A DNA stretch of 64,000 nt from Kribbella sandramycini (lineage in GTDB: Bacteria > Actinomycetota > Actinomycetes > Propionibacteriales > Kribbellaceae). Below, piece after piece: positions 8,445-17,566 of this stretch (positions within the stretch are counted from its first letter, which is position 1; each line of letters begins with the position of its first letter). The position numbers were made by a program, and so were the translations under genes. A model generated the notes under the pieces. The model was not told the origin of the DNA and did not search any database. It saw only the letters and a program-made list of their open reading frames with translations. Where the stretch lies: the NCBI RefSeq assembly GCF_013131805.1, contig NZ_JABJRC010000011.1, forward strand, positions 62,001 to 126,000, read 5' to 3'.

Positions 8445-9683
8445 TTACTCGGGGAGGGTGGTGGCTTTGGTGGTCAGGTAGTGCTTTTCGGGGAGGGAGG
8501 GGGTTCGGCGGGCGGCGGAGAGGTAGAGGGCGCGGGCGAGGGTGGGGTTGCCGGCGCGTTCGTGGAGGTGGGCGCGGACGGCGTCGAGGCGGTGGGATTC
8601 GGTGAGGCTCTTGTTGGTGGCGAGGGTGTCGAGGAGGGCCAGGGCGGCTTGTGGGCCTTGGATTTGGGCGAGGGCGATGGCTCGATTGAGGGTGATCATG
8701 GGGTTGGGGGTGAGTTGTTCGAGGAGGAGGTAGAGGGCGTGGATTTGCGGCCAGTCGGTGTCTTCGGCGGTGGGGGCCTCGGCGTGCAGGGCGGCGATGG
8801 CGGCTTGGAGCTGGTAGGGGCCGACGGCGCCTTGGGCGAGGGTGGCGAGGGTGAGGGCGGCGCCTTCGGCGATCTGAGCCTGGTCCCAGAGAGCGCGATC
8901 TTGTTCGTCGATGGGGACGAGTTCGCCGGACGGCGTCGTCCGGGCGGTACGCCGGGAGTCGGTGAGGAGCATCAGGGCGAGCAGGCCCGCAACCTCGCCG
9001 TCGTCGGGGAGGGCCGCGCGCAGCATCCGGGCCAGACGGATGGCCTCGGTGGTGAGCTCCACCCGCTGGAGTGATTCGCCGGAGCTGGCGGTGTAGCCCT
9101 CGTTGAAGATCAGATAGAGAACTTGCAGGACGACGCGCAGCCGGTCGGCACGTTCGGCGTCCGGCGGGAGTTCGAAACGACTGCCCGCCTCCCGAATACT
9201 CTTCTTGGCCCGGCTGATCCGCGGGGCCATCGTTGCCTCCGGCACCATGAACGCCCGGGCAATCTCAGCGGTCGACAACCCACCGACAGCCCGCAACGTC
9301 AACGCCACTTGGGACGCCGGGGTCACCGCCGGGTGACAACACAGGAAGAGCAGCGTCAGCGTGTCATCGGATTCGGCGTCCGGCACCGAATCAGCGCCGG
9401 GGGCAACGAGTTCGCCGTCCATCGACGCGACGGCATCCTCACGACGACGGCGCGCACTCTCACTGCGGATCTGATCCGTCAGCCGCCGCGTCGCGACCGT
9501 GATCAGCCAGCCGCGCGGATTCCCCGGTACGCCGTCCACCGGCCACTGAGTCGCCGCCGCGAGCAAAGCCTCCTGGACGGCGTCCTCACACAGATCGAAC
9601 TGCCCGTACCGCCGCACCAAGAACCCGACCACCTGCGGCGCCAGCCCCCGCAGAAGCCCCTCCACCTCAGCGTCGACACCCAT
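8445..9683 (-). CDS. ECF42-type RNA polymerase sigma factor (long C-terminal extension)
   Basis: 412 residues from ATG 9683. Sigma region 2 is seen in GQFDLCEDAVQEALLAAA and GNPRGWLITVATRRLTDQIRSE (about 30-78), and region 4 in VALTLRAVGGLSTAEIARAFMV followed by MAPRISRAKKSIR (about 130-170). The remaining 230 residues are an all-helical TPR-like/DUF6596 extension with LNRAIALAQIQGPQAALALLDTL, typical of ECF42 factors, which work without a classical anti-sigma factor. ECF42 genes usually lie beside a small DGPF (YCII-like) gene. None is visible here. One base separates it from the TetR gene upstream, so the two should be cotranscribed. Confidence 0.88.
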   Translation of the reverse strand: MGVDAEVEGLLRGLAPQVVGFLVRRYGQFDLCEDAVQEALLAAATQWPVDGVPGNPRGWLITVATRRLTDQIRSESARRRREDAVASMDGELVAPGADSVPDAESDDTLTLLFLCCHPAVTPASQVALTLRAVGGLSTAEIARAFMVPEATMAPRISRAKKSIREAGSRFELPPDAERADRLRVVLQVLYLIFNEGYTASSGESLQRVELTTEAIRLARMLRAALPDDGEVAGLLALMLLTDSRRTARTTPSGELVPIDEQDRALWDQAQIAEGAALTLATLAQGAVGPYQLQAAIAALHAEAPTAEDTDWPQIHALYLLLEQLTPNPMITLNRAIALAQIQGPQAALALLDTLATNKSLTESHRLDAVRAHLHERAGNPTLARALYLSAARRTPSLPEKHYLTTKATTLPE

Positions 9684-9684
9684 C

Positions 9685-10287
9685 TCAGTCGTCCCGATGC
9701 CCGGGCGCCAGAATCCCGGTCTCCAAGGTCTGGAGCAGGACGGCGGGCGCCGCATAGCGGGTCAGCTCACCGTCGCTGACGGCCTCGCAGGCGATGTAGA
9801 CCATCCACCACAGCAGACGGTTGATCCAGGTCGGCGGGAGCGACTGGGCGAAGACGCCGTCGGCATGACCGCGAGCGACCAGGGCTTCAATGGGTTTGCT
9901 CACGACATCGAGCCGGGCGAAGAAGTCCTTGACCCAGTCGCTGGGCTCCGGCGTCCCGAAGGTCGGCTCGTTGAACAGGAAGAACAACCGCGGCCCGAGG
10001 TCGAACCAGCCGGCGATCATCCGCTGCAGCGCTTCGCGCGGCGGCCCCTGCTCGAGGTCGGCCTCGGCGATCAGGCGCTCGATCTGCTCGAGCAGGTCCT
10101 CGGCAAGAGCGTGGATCAGCGCCGTCCGATCCGGGAAGTAGCGGTGCAGGGTGCTCCGGGCGACCTGGGCCTCGGCCGCGATCTCGCCCAGCGACGCATT
10201 CCGCTGCCGCGCGAAGGCCGCCGCGGCCGCCTCCAGGATGGCCCGCCGCGTCCGGCTCCGCGTCCCCGACTCCGCTGTGTCCACCAT
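9685..10287 (-). CDS. TetR-family transcriptional regulator
   Basis: 200 residues from ATG 10287; a GTG at 10296 is an alternative start. The N-terminal TetR helix-turn-helix is clear: RRAILEAAAAAFARQRNASL, then GEIAAEAQVARSTLHRYFPDRTALI (about 15-60). The C-terminal ligand domain is helical and Trp-rich near the end (WINRLLWWMVY). It is divergent from the ABC exporter gene at 10384 across about 95 bases that contain a palindrome. It is followed after one base by the ECF42 gene. Most likely it represses the exporter and itself. Confidence 0.88.
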   Translation of the reverse strand: MVDTAESGTRSRTRRAILEAAAAAFARQRNASLGEIAAEAQVARSTLHRYFPDRTALIHALAEDLLEQIERLIAEADLEQGPPREALQRMIAGWFDLGPRLFFLFNEPTFGTPEPSDWVKDFFARLDVVSKPIEALVARGHADGVFAQSLPPTWINRLLWWMVYIACEAVSDGELTRYAAPAVLLQTLETGILAPGHRDD

Positions 10288-10329
10288 GCACAGCACTGTA
10301 GCTCCATAAGTCGCCGAAGTTTATTTTTG

Positions 10330-10343
10330 GGACACTGATGTCC
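10330..10343. promoter_or_regulatory. Candidate TetR operator GGACA-N4-TGTCC
   Basis: A perfect 5-bp inverted repeat with a four-base centre lies in the TetR/ABC divergent promoter, 40 bases before the exporter ATG. It sits just downstream of an AT-rich stretch (TTTATTTTT) that is unusual in this genome and could supply promoter elements. Confidence 0.45.
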
Positions 10344-10383
10344 GATCCTGCTACCCTGATGATTCGAGGCGAGGGAGATCGGC

Positions 10384-12126
10384 ATGGCCGAAAGGCGCTG
10401 GGAGAATGTCCGGACGCTGTGGTCGTTCGTCCGGCCGCACCGCCGGACGCTGGCGCTCGGGCTGGCGCTCGGGCTGGGGACGACGGCCGCCGGGCTGGCG
10501 ACGCCGATGGTGTCGAAAGCGGTCCTCGACGGGCTGGCGGCGTCCACCCCGATCGGTCCGATCGTGGCGCTGCTGATCGGGCTGCTCGTGCTGAGCTCTG
10601 GGCTCGGGCTGGTGCAGTGGATCCTGCTCGGCCGGATGGGTGAGCGCGTCGTCCTGGATGCGCGCAGCTCGATGGTGCGGCGGCTGTTCCGGGTCCGGGT
10701 CGGCGAGCTGGCCGGCCGCTCCCCCGGCGAGCTGGTCACGCGGGTCACCTCCGACACGGTGCTGCTGCGGGAGGCGGCGGCGTCCAGCCTGGTGGAGCTG
10801 GTGAACGGCACCATCATGCTGGTCGGCTCGCTGGTGCTGATGGCCGTGCTGGATTTGGTGCTCTTGGCAACGACTTTGGGTGCGCTGATCGTGGTCGGGC
10901 TGATCATCGCGGTGCTGATGCCGCCGATGGCGAAGGCCCAGGAGCAGGCGCAGGGCGCGGTCGGCCGGCTGGGCGGCGCGCTGGAGGGCGCGCTGCGCGC
11001 CATCCGCACGGTGAAGGCGAGCCGGGCCGAGGGCCGCGAGAGCGAGCGGGTGATCTCGGAGGCGACGGAGTCCGCGCGGCAGAGCGTGCGCGCGGTGCGG
11101 TACCAGGCGGTCGCGATGACGATCGCCGGGTTCGGCATCGGGCTGGCAACGATGCTGATCCTCGGGCTCGGCGCCTGGCGCGTGAGCGAGGGAGCGCTCG
11201 CCGTCTCAGCGCTGGTCGCGTTCCTGCTCTACACCTTTCAGCTGATGGAGCCGGTGATGTCGCTGACGACGACGGTGACGTCGTTGCAGTCCGGCGTCGC
11301 GGCGGCGACGCGGATCCGGGAGATCGAGGCGTTCGAGCTCGAAGCTCAGAGCGAGGGCGGCGTACGTCGTCCGTCGGGCGACCTGAGCGCCTCCGCACTC
11401 ACCTTCGAACAAGTCACCGCGCGCTACGCGCCGGGCGCCGCAACCGCCTTGCAGGACGTCAGTCTGGAGATCCCGCGGATCGGACACACCGCGATCGTCG
11501 GCCCGTCCGGCGCCGGCAAGACGACGATGTTCTCGCTCCTGCTCCGCTTCCTGAACCCCGAGAGCGGGCGGCTCGTTCTCGATGGGATCCCGCTGAACGA
11601 GTGGTCCCTGGAGGATCTCCGGCGGCGGATCGTCTACGTCGAGCAGGACACCCCACTCGTCCCGGGCACCCTGCGGGAGAACCTGCGCTACACCCACCAG
11701 GACGCCACCGAAGAGACGCTCTGGGAGGCGCTTCGCGCGGTCCGGCTCGACGAGCGCGTGCACGAACTGCCCGAGGGCCTCGACACCGTGCTTTCCACCG
11801 CGGTCATCTCCGGCGGCGAGCGGCAGCGGATCGCGCTCGCCCGCGCGCTCGTCAGCACGCCGGAGATCCTGCTCCTCGATGAGGCGACCGCTCAGCTCGA
11901 CGGCCTCACCGAGGCCGCCGTCCACGACGTCATCGCCCGGGTGGCCCGCACCGGCGCCGTCCTCACCATCGCGCACCGGCTCTCCACAGTGATCGATGCC
12001 GACCAGATCGTCGTCCTCGAATCCGGCGCCGTCCGCGCCCGCGGCACCCACACCCAGCTCCTCAGCACCGACTCCCTCTACCAGGACCTCGTCGCCGCCC
12101 TCCGGATCACCACCACGGTCAGCTAG
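10384..12126 (+). CDS. ABC exporter half-transporter (membrane and ATPase domains fused)
   Basis: 580 residues. Six transmembrane helices (about 20-300) are followed by an ABC ATPase with Walker A GPSGAGKTT (about 372-380), the Q-loop YVEQDTP, the signature ISGGERQR (about 474; Ile and Glu replace the usual Leu and Gln of LSGGQ), Walker B ILLLDEATAQLD and the H-loop IAHRLST. Type IV exporters of this form work as dimers and extrude lipids, peptides or drugs. Only one half-transporter gene is present, so a homodimer is likely. Control by the divergent TetR protein is suggested by position. Its stop overlaps the next convergent gene by eight bases. Confidence 0.92.
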   Translation: MAERRWENVRTLWSFVRPHRRTLALGLALGLGTTAAGLATPMVSKAVLDGLAASTPIGPIVALLIGLLVLSSGLGLVQWILLGRMGERVVLDARSSMVRRLFRVRVGELAGRSPGELVTRVTSDTVLLREAAASSLVELVNGTIMLVGSLVLMAVLDLVLLATTLGALIVVGLIIAVLMPPMAKAQEQAQGAVGRLGGALEGALRAIRTVKASRAEGRESERVISEATESARQSVRAVRYQAVAMTIAGFGIGLATMLILGLGAWRVSEGALAVSALVAFLLYTFQLMEPVMSLTTTVTSLQSGVAAATRIREIEAFELEAQSEGGVRRPSGDLSASALTFEQVTARYAPGAATALQDVSLEIPRIGHTAIVGPSGAGKTTMFSLLLRFLNPESGRLVLDGIPLNEWSLEDLRRRIVYVEQDTPLVPGTLRENLRYTHQDATEETLWEALRAVRLDERVHELPEGLDTVLSTAVISGGERQRIALARALVSTPEILLLDEATAQLDGLTEAAVHDVIARVARTGAVLTIAHRLSTVIDADQIVVLESGAVRARGTHTQLLSTDSLYQDLVAALRITTTVS

Positions 12127-12703
12127 GCGCCCGGACCGCCTGTTCGATCCCGGTAACCGTCAACGCGAGCCGGGCGGCAGCCTCCGCAGGGTCGGGGCTG
12201 CCACTGTCGAGCCAGACCAGGATCGACTCGATCACCACCGTCGTGTTCAGGTGGGCGCCCCAATCCGCCCAGGCCGGGCTGGAGGCGATCGCGGCGACAT
12301 GCGGTCGCGCGGCGCCGACCATCGAGGACCAGAGCTGCTCGATGTCGTGGCTGAACTCCGGCTCCAGCCGCGCGTACCGGAACAGGAGCCGGAAGGCGGC
12401 CGGCTCGGCGCTCGCCCAGGTCAGCATCCGGGCCAGACTCAAGTCGGTCAGCTCGCCATCGGCATCCGTCGCCGTGTGGAACAGCCGCAGACAGGCCCGA
12501 TCGATCGCAGCCTGATACAGCTCGGCCTTCGACGTGAAATGCCGATAGATGATCGCCGCCGTGACGCCGGCCTCGGCCGCGATCTCTTCCAGGCTGGTCC
12601 GCGGGTAGCCGCCGGTCCGCGCGAAGGCCGTGGTCGCGGCGTCCACGAGCTGCTCACGCCGCTGCTCCCGCGGCATTCGCCGAGTCACCGTTCTGCCGGT
12701 CAC
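12119..12703 (-). CDS. TetR-family transcriptional regulator (of the DUF418 gene)
   Basis: 194 residues from GTG 12703, chosen because a GGGGG ribosome site lies five bases upstream. The frame could open earlier, at 12745, but that would cover the divergent operator. The helix-turn-helix lies in EEIAAEAGVTAAIIYRHFTSKAELY (about 38-62 of the longer form), preceded by RREQLVDAATTAFARTGG. The helical C-terminal domain begins near residue 80. Divergent from the DUF418 membrane protein, with a 20-bp inverted repeat between them. Confidence 0.87.
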   Translation of the reverse strand: MTGRTVTRRMPREQRREQLVDAATTAFARTGGYPRTSLEEIAAEAGVTAAIIYRHFTSKAELYQAAIDRACLRLFHTATDADGELTDLSLARMLTWASAEPAAFRLLFRYARLEPEFSHDIEQLWSSMVGAARPHVAAIASSPAWADWGAHLNTTVVIESILVWLDSGSPDPAEAAARLALTVTGIEQAVRAPS

Positions 12704-12738
12704 CGGCACCCCCTTTCGCCAGTTGGGTCTTGAGCTGA

Positions 12739-12758
12739 TATACATCCTAACTTGTATA
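12739..12758. promoter_or_regulatory. Candidate TetR operator TATACA-N8-TGTATA
   Basis: A perfect 6-bp inverted repeat sits between the divergent TetR and DUF418 genes, in an AT-rich patch. The right arm overlaps a possible -10-like TATAAG. Binding would block both promoters. Confidence 0.55.
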
Positions 12759-12782
12759 AGCGAGATTTACTTAGGAGGGGTG

Positions 12783-13973
12783 ATGACCATCAAGCAGCTG
12801 AGCGGACCGGTGCGGTTGACGGACCGCGCACCCGGGCCGGACGTCGCGCGTGGCGCCGTCCTGGCGCTGATCGCACTGGCCCACGCACCGGCGTACCTGA
12901 GCGGGCGGCCGCTGGCGATCGGGGGCTACCCGGCCGACGGATCCGGGGCCGACCAGGCAGTCGTCTTCGCCGAGACGGCCACGGTCGTCGGCCGGGGCTA
13001 CCCGATGTTCGCGGCCCTGCTGGGCTACGGGCTCGTCCAGCTGTGGAGCCGCCGCACCGACGCCCCCGGCCAGACGCGCCGGCTGATCCGGCGCCGGGGC
13101 CTGTGGCTGATCGTTTTCGGATTCGTCCACGCGGCCCTGCTCTGGGGCGGCGACATCCTGGGCGCGTACGGCGTCCTGGCTCTACTGCTCGGCGCCGGAC
13201 TGATCACCGCTCGGGCCAGGTGGACGCGGGCCCTTGCGATCACCTCCATCCTGATCGTCGCCTCCGGCGGCGCATCAATGGCTCTGGCCGCCACCGCCGG
13301 CGGCACCAGCCCACTGCCGTCGACCGGCGAATCGAATGCGCTGGCCGCAGTCGCTCTCCGGCTGACGGAGTGGCTGCCGAGCCTCATCCTCCAGCCGCTC
13401 GGAATGCTCGCCGCCGTCCTCGCCGGCGCCTGGGCGGCCCGACGTCGCCTCCTCGACGACCCCGAGCGGCAGGTACGAGTCCTGCGCCGGATCGCGATCA
13501 TCGGCCTGCCGGTCGCAGTCCTCGGCGGCCTGCCCTGGGCGGCGGCTGTAGCCGGCTACTGGACGAACCTGTCCGAGGGTCAGATCGCGGCCGCCGGTGC
13601 GCTCCATGCCGTGTCCGGTTACGGCGGCGTCGGCTATGCAGCTCTGATCACCTTGGCCGTCATCGGCAAGGGCGACAATCGACTGGCCGTGGCCCTGCGA
13701 GCCTGCGGACGCCGGTCGTTGACCAGCTACCTGCTGCAGTCCGTGCTCCTCGTCGTCCTACTGGCGCCGTACGCACTCGGGCTCGGCGAACGCGTCGGAG
13801 CGGCAACAGTCGCGCTGCTCGGGATCGCGGCCTGGCTCACCACGGTGGTCGTCGCCGTGCTGCTCGAACGAGCCGGACGCCGTGGCCCCGCCGAGTCGCT
13901 GTTACGCCGCCTCACCTATCGGCGGGTCACTTCTGCAGGCGGCGCAGAACAGCCGTCGGGAAGCGGCGCGTGA
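12783..13973 (+). CDS. DUF418-family integral membrane protein (YeiB-like)
   Basis: 396 residues. The start at ATG 12783 is supported by a strong AGGAGGGG site six bases upstream. About ten hydrophobic helices are visible, with the usual order of the family: an N-terminal segment with PDVARGAVLALIALAHAP, a Phe-rich FGFVHAALLWGGDILGAYGVLALLL block, and a C-terminal DUF418 domain with the hallmark GRRSLTSYLLQSVL (about 310-323). The family is related to acyltransferase-3 membrane proteins. The role is unknown, although several are linked to envelope modification or efflux. Probably repressed by the divergent TetR protein. Confidence 0.85.
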   Translation: MTIKQLSGPVRLTDRAPGPDVARGAVLALIALAHAPAYLSGRPLAIGGYPADGSGADQAVVFAETATVVGRGYPMFAALLGYGLVQLWSRRTDAPGQTRRLIRRRGLWLIVFGFVHAALLWGGDILGAYGVLALLLGAGLITARARWTRALAITSILIVASGGASMALAATAGGTSPLPSTGESNALAAVALRLTEWLPSLILQPLGMLAAVLAGAWAARRRLLDDPERQVRVLRRIAIIGLPVAVLGGLPWAAAVAGYWTNLSEGQIAAAGALHAVSGYGGVGYAALITLAVIGKGDNRLAVALRACGRRSLTSYLLQSVLLVVLLAPYALGLGERVGAATVALLGIAAWLTTVVVAVLLERAGRRGPAESLLRRLTYRRVTSAGGAEQPSGSGA

Positions 13974-15519
13974 CCGGCCCCAGGACGGAGGCATCACGCA
14001 GGGCGGTCCGCGCGGCCAGGTGACCGCAAGCGCCGTGGACGCCGCCGCCCGGGTGAATCGCCGAGCTGCCGAGGTAGAGCCCGTCGACGAAGGTCCGCGG
14101 GCTCCCCAGGCCGATCGTCGGCCGGAAGATCAGCTGCTGCTGAAGCTGCATCGTCCCACCGCCGAGGGCGCCGAAACCGAGCGCGGCGTTGCCGGCCTCC
14201 AACCCACTCGGCCGCTGCAGCTCCCGATCGATCACCAGCGCCGAGAATCCCGGGGCGTACCGCTCGATCGCGGCTTCCATCCGCTCCCCCAGCAGCTCCG
14301 CCGACGCGTCGTCCGCGATCCCGCGCGGCAGGTGCGCATACGCCCAGACCGCCTCCGACCCGGCCGGCGACCGCGACGGATCCGATTTCGTGGTCTGCCC
14401 GATCAGCAGGAACGGCTGCTCGGGCACCCGCCGGGTGTCCAGCTCCGCGCCGAGCCGCACCAGCTCGTCCGCCGTCCCACCGAGATGGACGACGCCCGCC
14501 GAGCGCGCCTCGGCCGCCGTCCACGGGATCGGCCCGCGGAGCCGGAAGTTCAGCTTCACCGTCGGGTAGTCCCAGTCGAACCGCTCGTCCAGATCCCGCC
14601 GCAACCCCGCCGGGATAGTTGCCCCTGACAACAGTGCGTCGTACAGCACCGGCGCCGAGGTGTCGGCGATGACGGCCCGCTCGGCCGCGACGTACTCACC
14701 CGACGCCGTCCGGACGCCGCTCGCCCGGCCGCCCGAGACGTCGACGCCGACCACCGGCGTACCGGCCGCGAACAGCACCCCGGCCTGCTCGGCCCGCCGC
14801 ACCAGCGCCCCCGAGAAGGCGCTCGATCCGCCGACGGCGACCGGATAGCCGACATCTTGAGCGAGCATCGCGAGCAGCCAGCCCATCGTCCCGCTGACGC
14901 TGCCCGACAGCGGCGCATCGGCGTGCAGCGCGTTCCCCGCGAGCAGCGCGCCGCCCTGCGGCCCGGTGAACAGCTCCTGCCCCATCCGGTGCATCGGCAT
15001 CGCCATGAACCGGGCGAAGCGCAGCAGCTCCCCGGCCGAGCCGAGCTTGCGCACCAGCTTGACCGCAGGCGCGACCGGCGGCCACGTCGTCAGCAGCGAT
15101 TTCAGCAACGGCTCCCGGATCGCGACGTACTGCTCGTACAGCCGCAGCCAGGCTGCGCCGTCGCCCGGCTGCTCCGCGCCGACCGACTTCGCCGTGTCCT
15201 CGGGATCGGGATGGATCGACACCGAACTGCCCGACGGATCCAGCAGATGGGTGAGCGCGAGCGGCGCGTATCCCCATTTCAGCCCGTGATTCTCCAACTC
15301 CAGCGCGCGCATCACCGGCGACGCCACGCCCAGCGGGTAGTTCGAGCTGAACCGGTCGCTGATCCACCCGTCCCGCTCGATCGACCGGACGGCGCCGCCG
15401 TAGGTGTCGGCGGCCTCGAGCACGAGCACGTCCCAGCCGGCGTCGGCGAGCGCGATCGCGCTCACCAGCCCGTTCGGCCCCGAACCGATCACGACGGCGT
15501 CAACACTGCGCGGGAGCAT
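13927..15519 (-). CDS. FAD-dependent phytoene desaturase-like oxidoreductase
   Basis: 530 residues. The N-terminal dinucleotide-binding motif VIGSGPNGLVSAIALADAGWDV is followed by the acidic EAADTYGG (about 10-42). The C-terminal FAD-contact motif reads DGLYLGSSAIHPGGGVHG (about 485-502). This is the carotenoid-desaturase-like branch (PYROXD2/CrtI-like NAD(P)/FAD proteins), whose actinobacterial members are mostly uncharacterised. No carotenoid pathway gene (crtB, crtE) is nearby, so a role in pigment synthesis should not be assumed. It converges on the DUF418 gene, and the two gene ends overlap by 47 bases. Confidence 0.85.
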   Translation of the reverse strand: MLPRSVDAVVIGSGPNGLVSAIALADAGWDVLVLEAADTYGGAVRSIERDGWISDRFSSNYPLGVASPVMRALELENHGLKWGYAPLALTHLLDPSGSSVSIHPDPEDTAKSVGAEQPGDGAAWLRLYEQYVAIREPLLKSLLTTWPPVAPAVKLVRKLGSAGELLRFARFMAMPMHRMGQELFTGPQGGALLAGNALHADAPLSGSVSGTMGWLLAMLAQDVGYPVAVGGSSAFSGALVRRAEQAGVLFAAGTPVVGVDVSGGRASGVRTASGEYVAAERAVIADTSAPVLYDALLSGATIPAGLRRDLDERFDWDYPTVKLNFRLRGPIPWTAAEARSAGVVHLGGTADELVRLGAELDTRRVPEQPFLLIGQTTKSDPSRSPAGSEAVWAYAHLPRGIADDASAELLGERMEAAIERYAPGFSALVIDRELQRPSGLEAGNAALGFGALGGGTMQLQQQLIFRPTIGLGSPRTFVDGLYLGSSAIHPGGGVHGACGHLAARTALRDASVLGPVTRRFPTAVLRRLQK

Positions 15520-15586
15520 GTCTACGACCTTAGCTCGATGACCTGGGCTACCCCGTCAGTACCCGCCGCCACCAGTTGCGACGCGC

Positions 15587-17566
15587 CTAGCCCGCGCAGC
15601 GGAAGCCGATCGTCTCCGAGCGGTCCAGCCCGAGGCCGGTGAGCACCAGTTTGAAGCTCACCGCGGGCTCCTGCGGCCCGCCGTCGGCGTACCACTCGGA
15701 GCCCTTGGCAACATACTGCGAGCCGCCCTTGAGAATGCAGAACCGGCTGCGCCCGTCGCGGTGCTCGCTCTCGGTCAGGTTCCAGACCAGGGGCTCGGCC
15801 CGGCCGAAACCCTCCAGACCGGCCGCGACCTGCCACTCGTCCTCGGTCGGCAGCCGCCCGCCGCGCCACGCGGCGTACGCGCGCGCATCCGCCAGCTCGA
15901 CGTACGTCACCGGCTGCTCATCCGTCCCGGACGCCGGCGCCCCGCCGACCCAATGCGCGAGGAACCGATGACCGACCGACGGCCGATACCCCGTCGCCGC
16001 CAGGAACTCGGCGTACTCCGCGTTGGTGACCTCGGACGCCGCCACCGAGATGGCGCCCAAACTCACCTCACGCGTCTCCGTCCGGACGTCGTGCAGCCGC
16101 GGCGCCCACGCGTCGACGTACGGCGCCTGGTCGTACAGCCCGGTCTCGCGCCGCCGGTACCGCACGGTCAGCGACCGCTCCCCCGCCGGTACGCCGACCG
16201 CCGCGCCGATCGCGGCCGGACCGGAGATCGTTGGCGCCGGCAACCGCTCCGCGGGCCGCATCGGGAACGCGGCGTCGGCCACCTGTGGCCGCGGCAAGGT
16301 GCCCAGCCGGCGCGCGGTCGCCCGGCAGGACGGGCCCGCGGTCGCGCCGACCCGGACGATCCCGGTCACGCCGCGCCCCGGCACGGTCAGATGGACGCCG
16401 TCGTCGTTCGCGGTGATCGGGACGCCGGTCGTCACGTCGTACCAGTCGCCGACCTGATCCTCCGAGCGCAGCACGATCCCGTCGAAGTCCTCGTCGTCGC
16501 GATTGATCAGCGTCCAGAACGTGACGTCGGCCAAGTCGAAACGCGAGCCGTAGATACCGTGCATCCGGGCCTTCTCGGGCACCTCGGGGGTGAGCTGGAT
16601 CCAGTCGCCGTTGAGCAGTACCGGCGCGAAGGCGCGTTGCGCCGCGACCATCCGGCGCAGCGTCGACCGGTCGCGCGCGTTCCAGCCGACCCAGCTGGAG
16701 AACACCGACTCCCAGACGATGATCCCGGCGCCGTTGATCCACGCTGACTGCAACTCGTCGCTGTGATCGCGATGCCAGCGCCGGACGTGATGCATCAGGT
16801 GCCGGCGCTCGAACAGGTGCGCACGCAGGACGCCGGGAGCGTGCGTGTCGCCGAACCATTGCGCCCAGGACAACGGATGATCGCCGACCCTTGCCATCGG
16901 CAACCGTGTTTCGCCCTCGAACACGATCGCCGGATTCGCTGCCCGGACCGCCCGGACGAACGCCGGGTCGGCCTCCGCCAGCGTGTCCAGGAAGATGCCG
17001 TCGACGGCGTACTCGGTGACGAGCGCCGCGAACTCCTCGGCGTCCGAGCGCGCGGGCCGACGGGTGCCGGTGTCCCACGGGTGGTAGCCGAAGAAGACCT
17101 TCAGCCCGTGCTCGTGCAGCTCGTCGACGAGCCGGCGAAGGCCGGGGACATCGCGGTAGAAGTCGAACTGGTTGCGGGAGTCGATCCCGAGCACCGGGTA
17201 GGCGTGCTGGAGCACGATCGCGTCGTGGCCGCCGAACTGCTCGATGCTGTGCCGGACGAACCGCTCCGGGGTGAAGCGGGCGCCGGCGGCGTCGTACAGC
17301 AGGTCGTCCCAGAGCCAGGCGAACGCGACCGAGTACGCCGTCTGGGCCCACTCGCGGCCCGGGTGGTCGTACGGCGAGCCGTCGTACGGCGTCCGCTCGT
17401 ACGCGCCGATCAGCCACTCGGCGAGTTTGGCCCGCCACCGCGGGAGGTCGGCCGCGTCCTCCGGGGCGCCGAGGACGGTGGCGTCGTCGAGGAAGGACAG
17501 GTCGGCCCGAAACCCGAGATCCACCCGGGCGGGCAGATCGATGGGCCGCGGTTCGAGCGAATTCAC
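15587..17566 (-). CDS. Glycosidase-like TIM-barrel protein fused to a SUMF1/FGE-like domain
   Basis: 659 residues starting at GTG 17566, which overlaps the ribokinase stop by four bases (GTGA). The N-terminal half resembles a glycoside-hydrolase barrel: GLKVFFGYHPWDTGTRR (about 154-170), DGIFLDTLAEADP with a candidate acid at Asp194, and VFEGETR (Glu217/219). A beta-sandwich follows, then a SUMF1-type domain from about 510: EVTNAEYAEFLAATG, QPVTYVELADARAYAAWRGGRLPTEDEW, VWNLTESE, FCILKGGSQ and a final IGFRCAG. True formylglycine-generating enzymes need two cysteines in the loop after RGGS. Here that loop reads SQYVAKGSEW, so FGE catalysis is unlikely. Probably carbohydrate-related, given the coupled ribokinase. 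Confidence 0.7.
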   Translation of the reverse strand: MNSLEPRPIDLPARVDLGFRADLSFLDDATVLGAPEDAADLPRWRAKLAEWLIGAYERTPYDGSPYDHPGREWAQTAYSVAFAWLWDDLLYDAAGARFTPERFVRHSIEQFGGHDAIVLQHAYPVLGIDSRNQFDFYRDVPGLRRLVDELHEHGLKVFFGYHPWDTGTRRPARSDAEEFAALVTEYAVDGIFLDTLAEADPAFVRAVRAANPAIVFEGETRLPMARVGDHPLSWAQWFGDTHAPGVLRAHLFERRHLMHHVRRWHRDHSDELQSAWINGAGIIVWESVFSSWVGWNARDRSTLRRMVAAQRAFAPVLLNGDWIQLTPEVPEKARMHGIYGSRFDLADVTFWTLINRDDEDFDGIVLRSEDQVGDWYDVTTGVPITANDDGVHLTVPGRGVTGIVRVGATAGPSCRATARRLGTLPRPQVADAAFPMRPAERLPAPTISGPAAIGAAVGVPAGERSLTVRYRRRETGLYDQAPYVDAWAPRLHDVRTETREVSLGAISVAASEVTNAEYAEFLAATGYRPSVGHRFLAHWVGGAPASGTDEQPVTYVELADARAYAAWRGGRLPTEDEWQVAAGLEGFGRAEPLVWNLTESEHRDGRSRFCILKGGSQYVAKGSEWYADGGPQEPAVSFKLVLTGLGLDRSETIGFRCAG

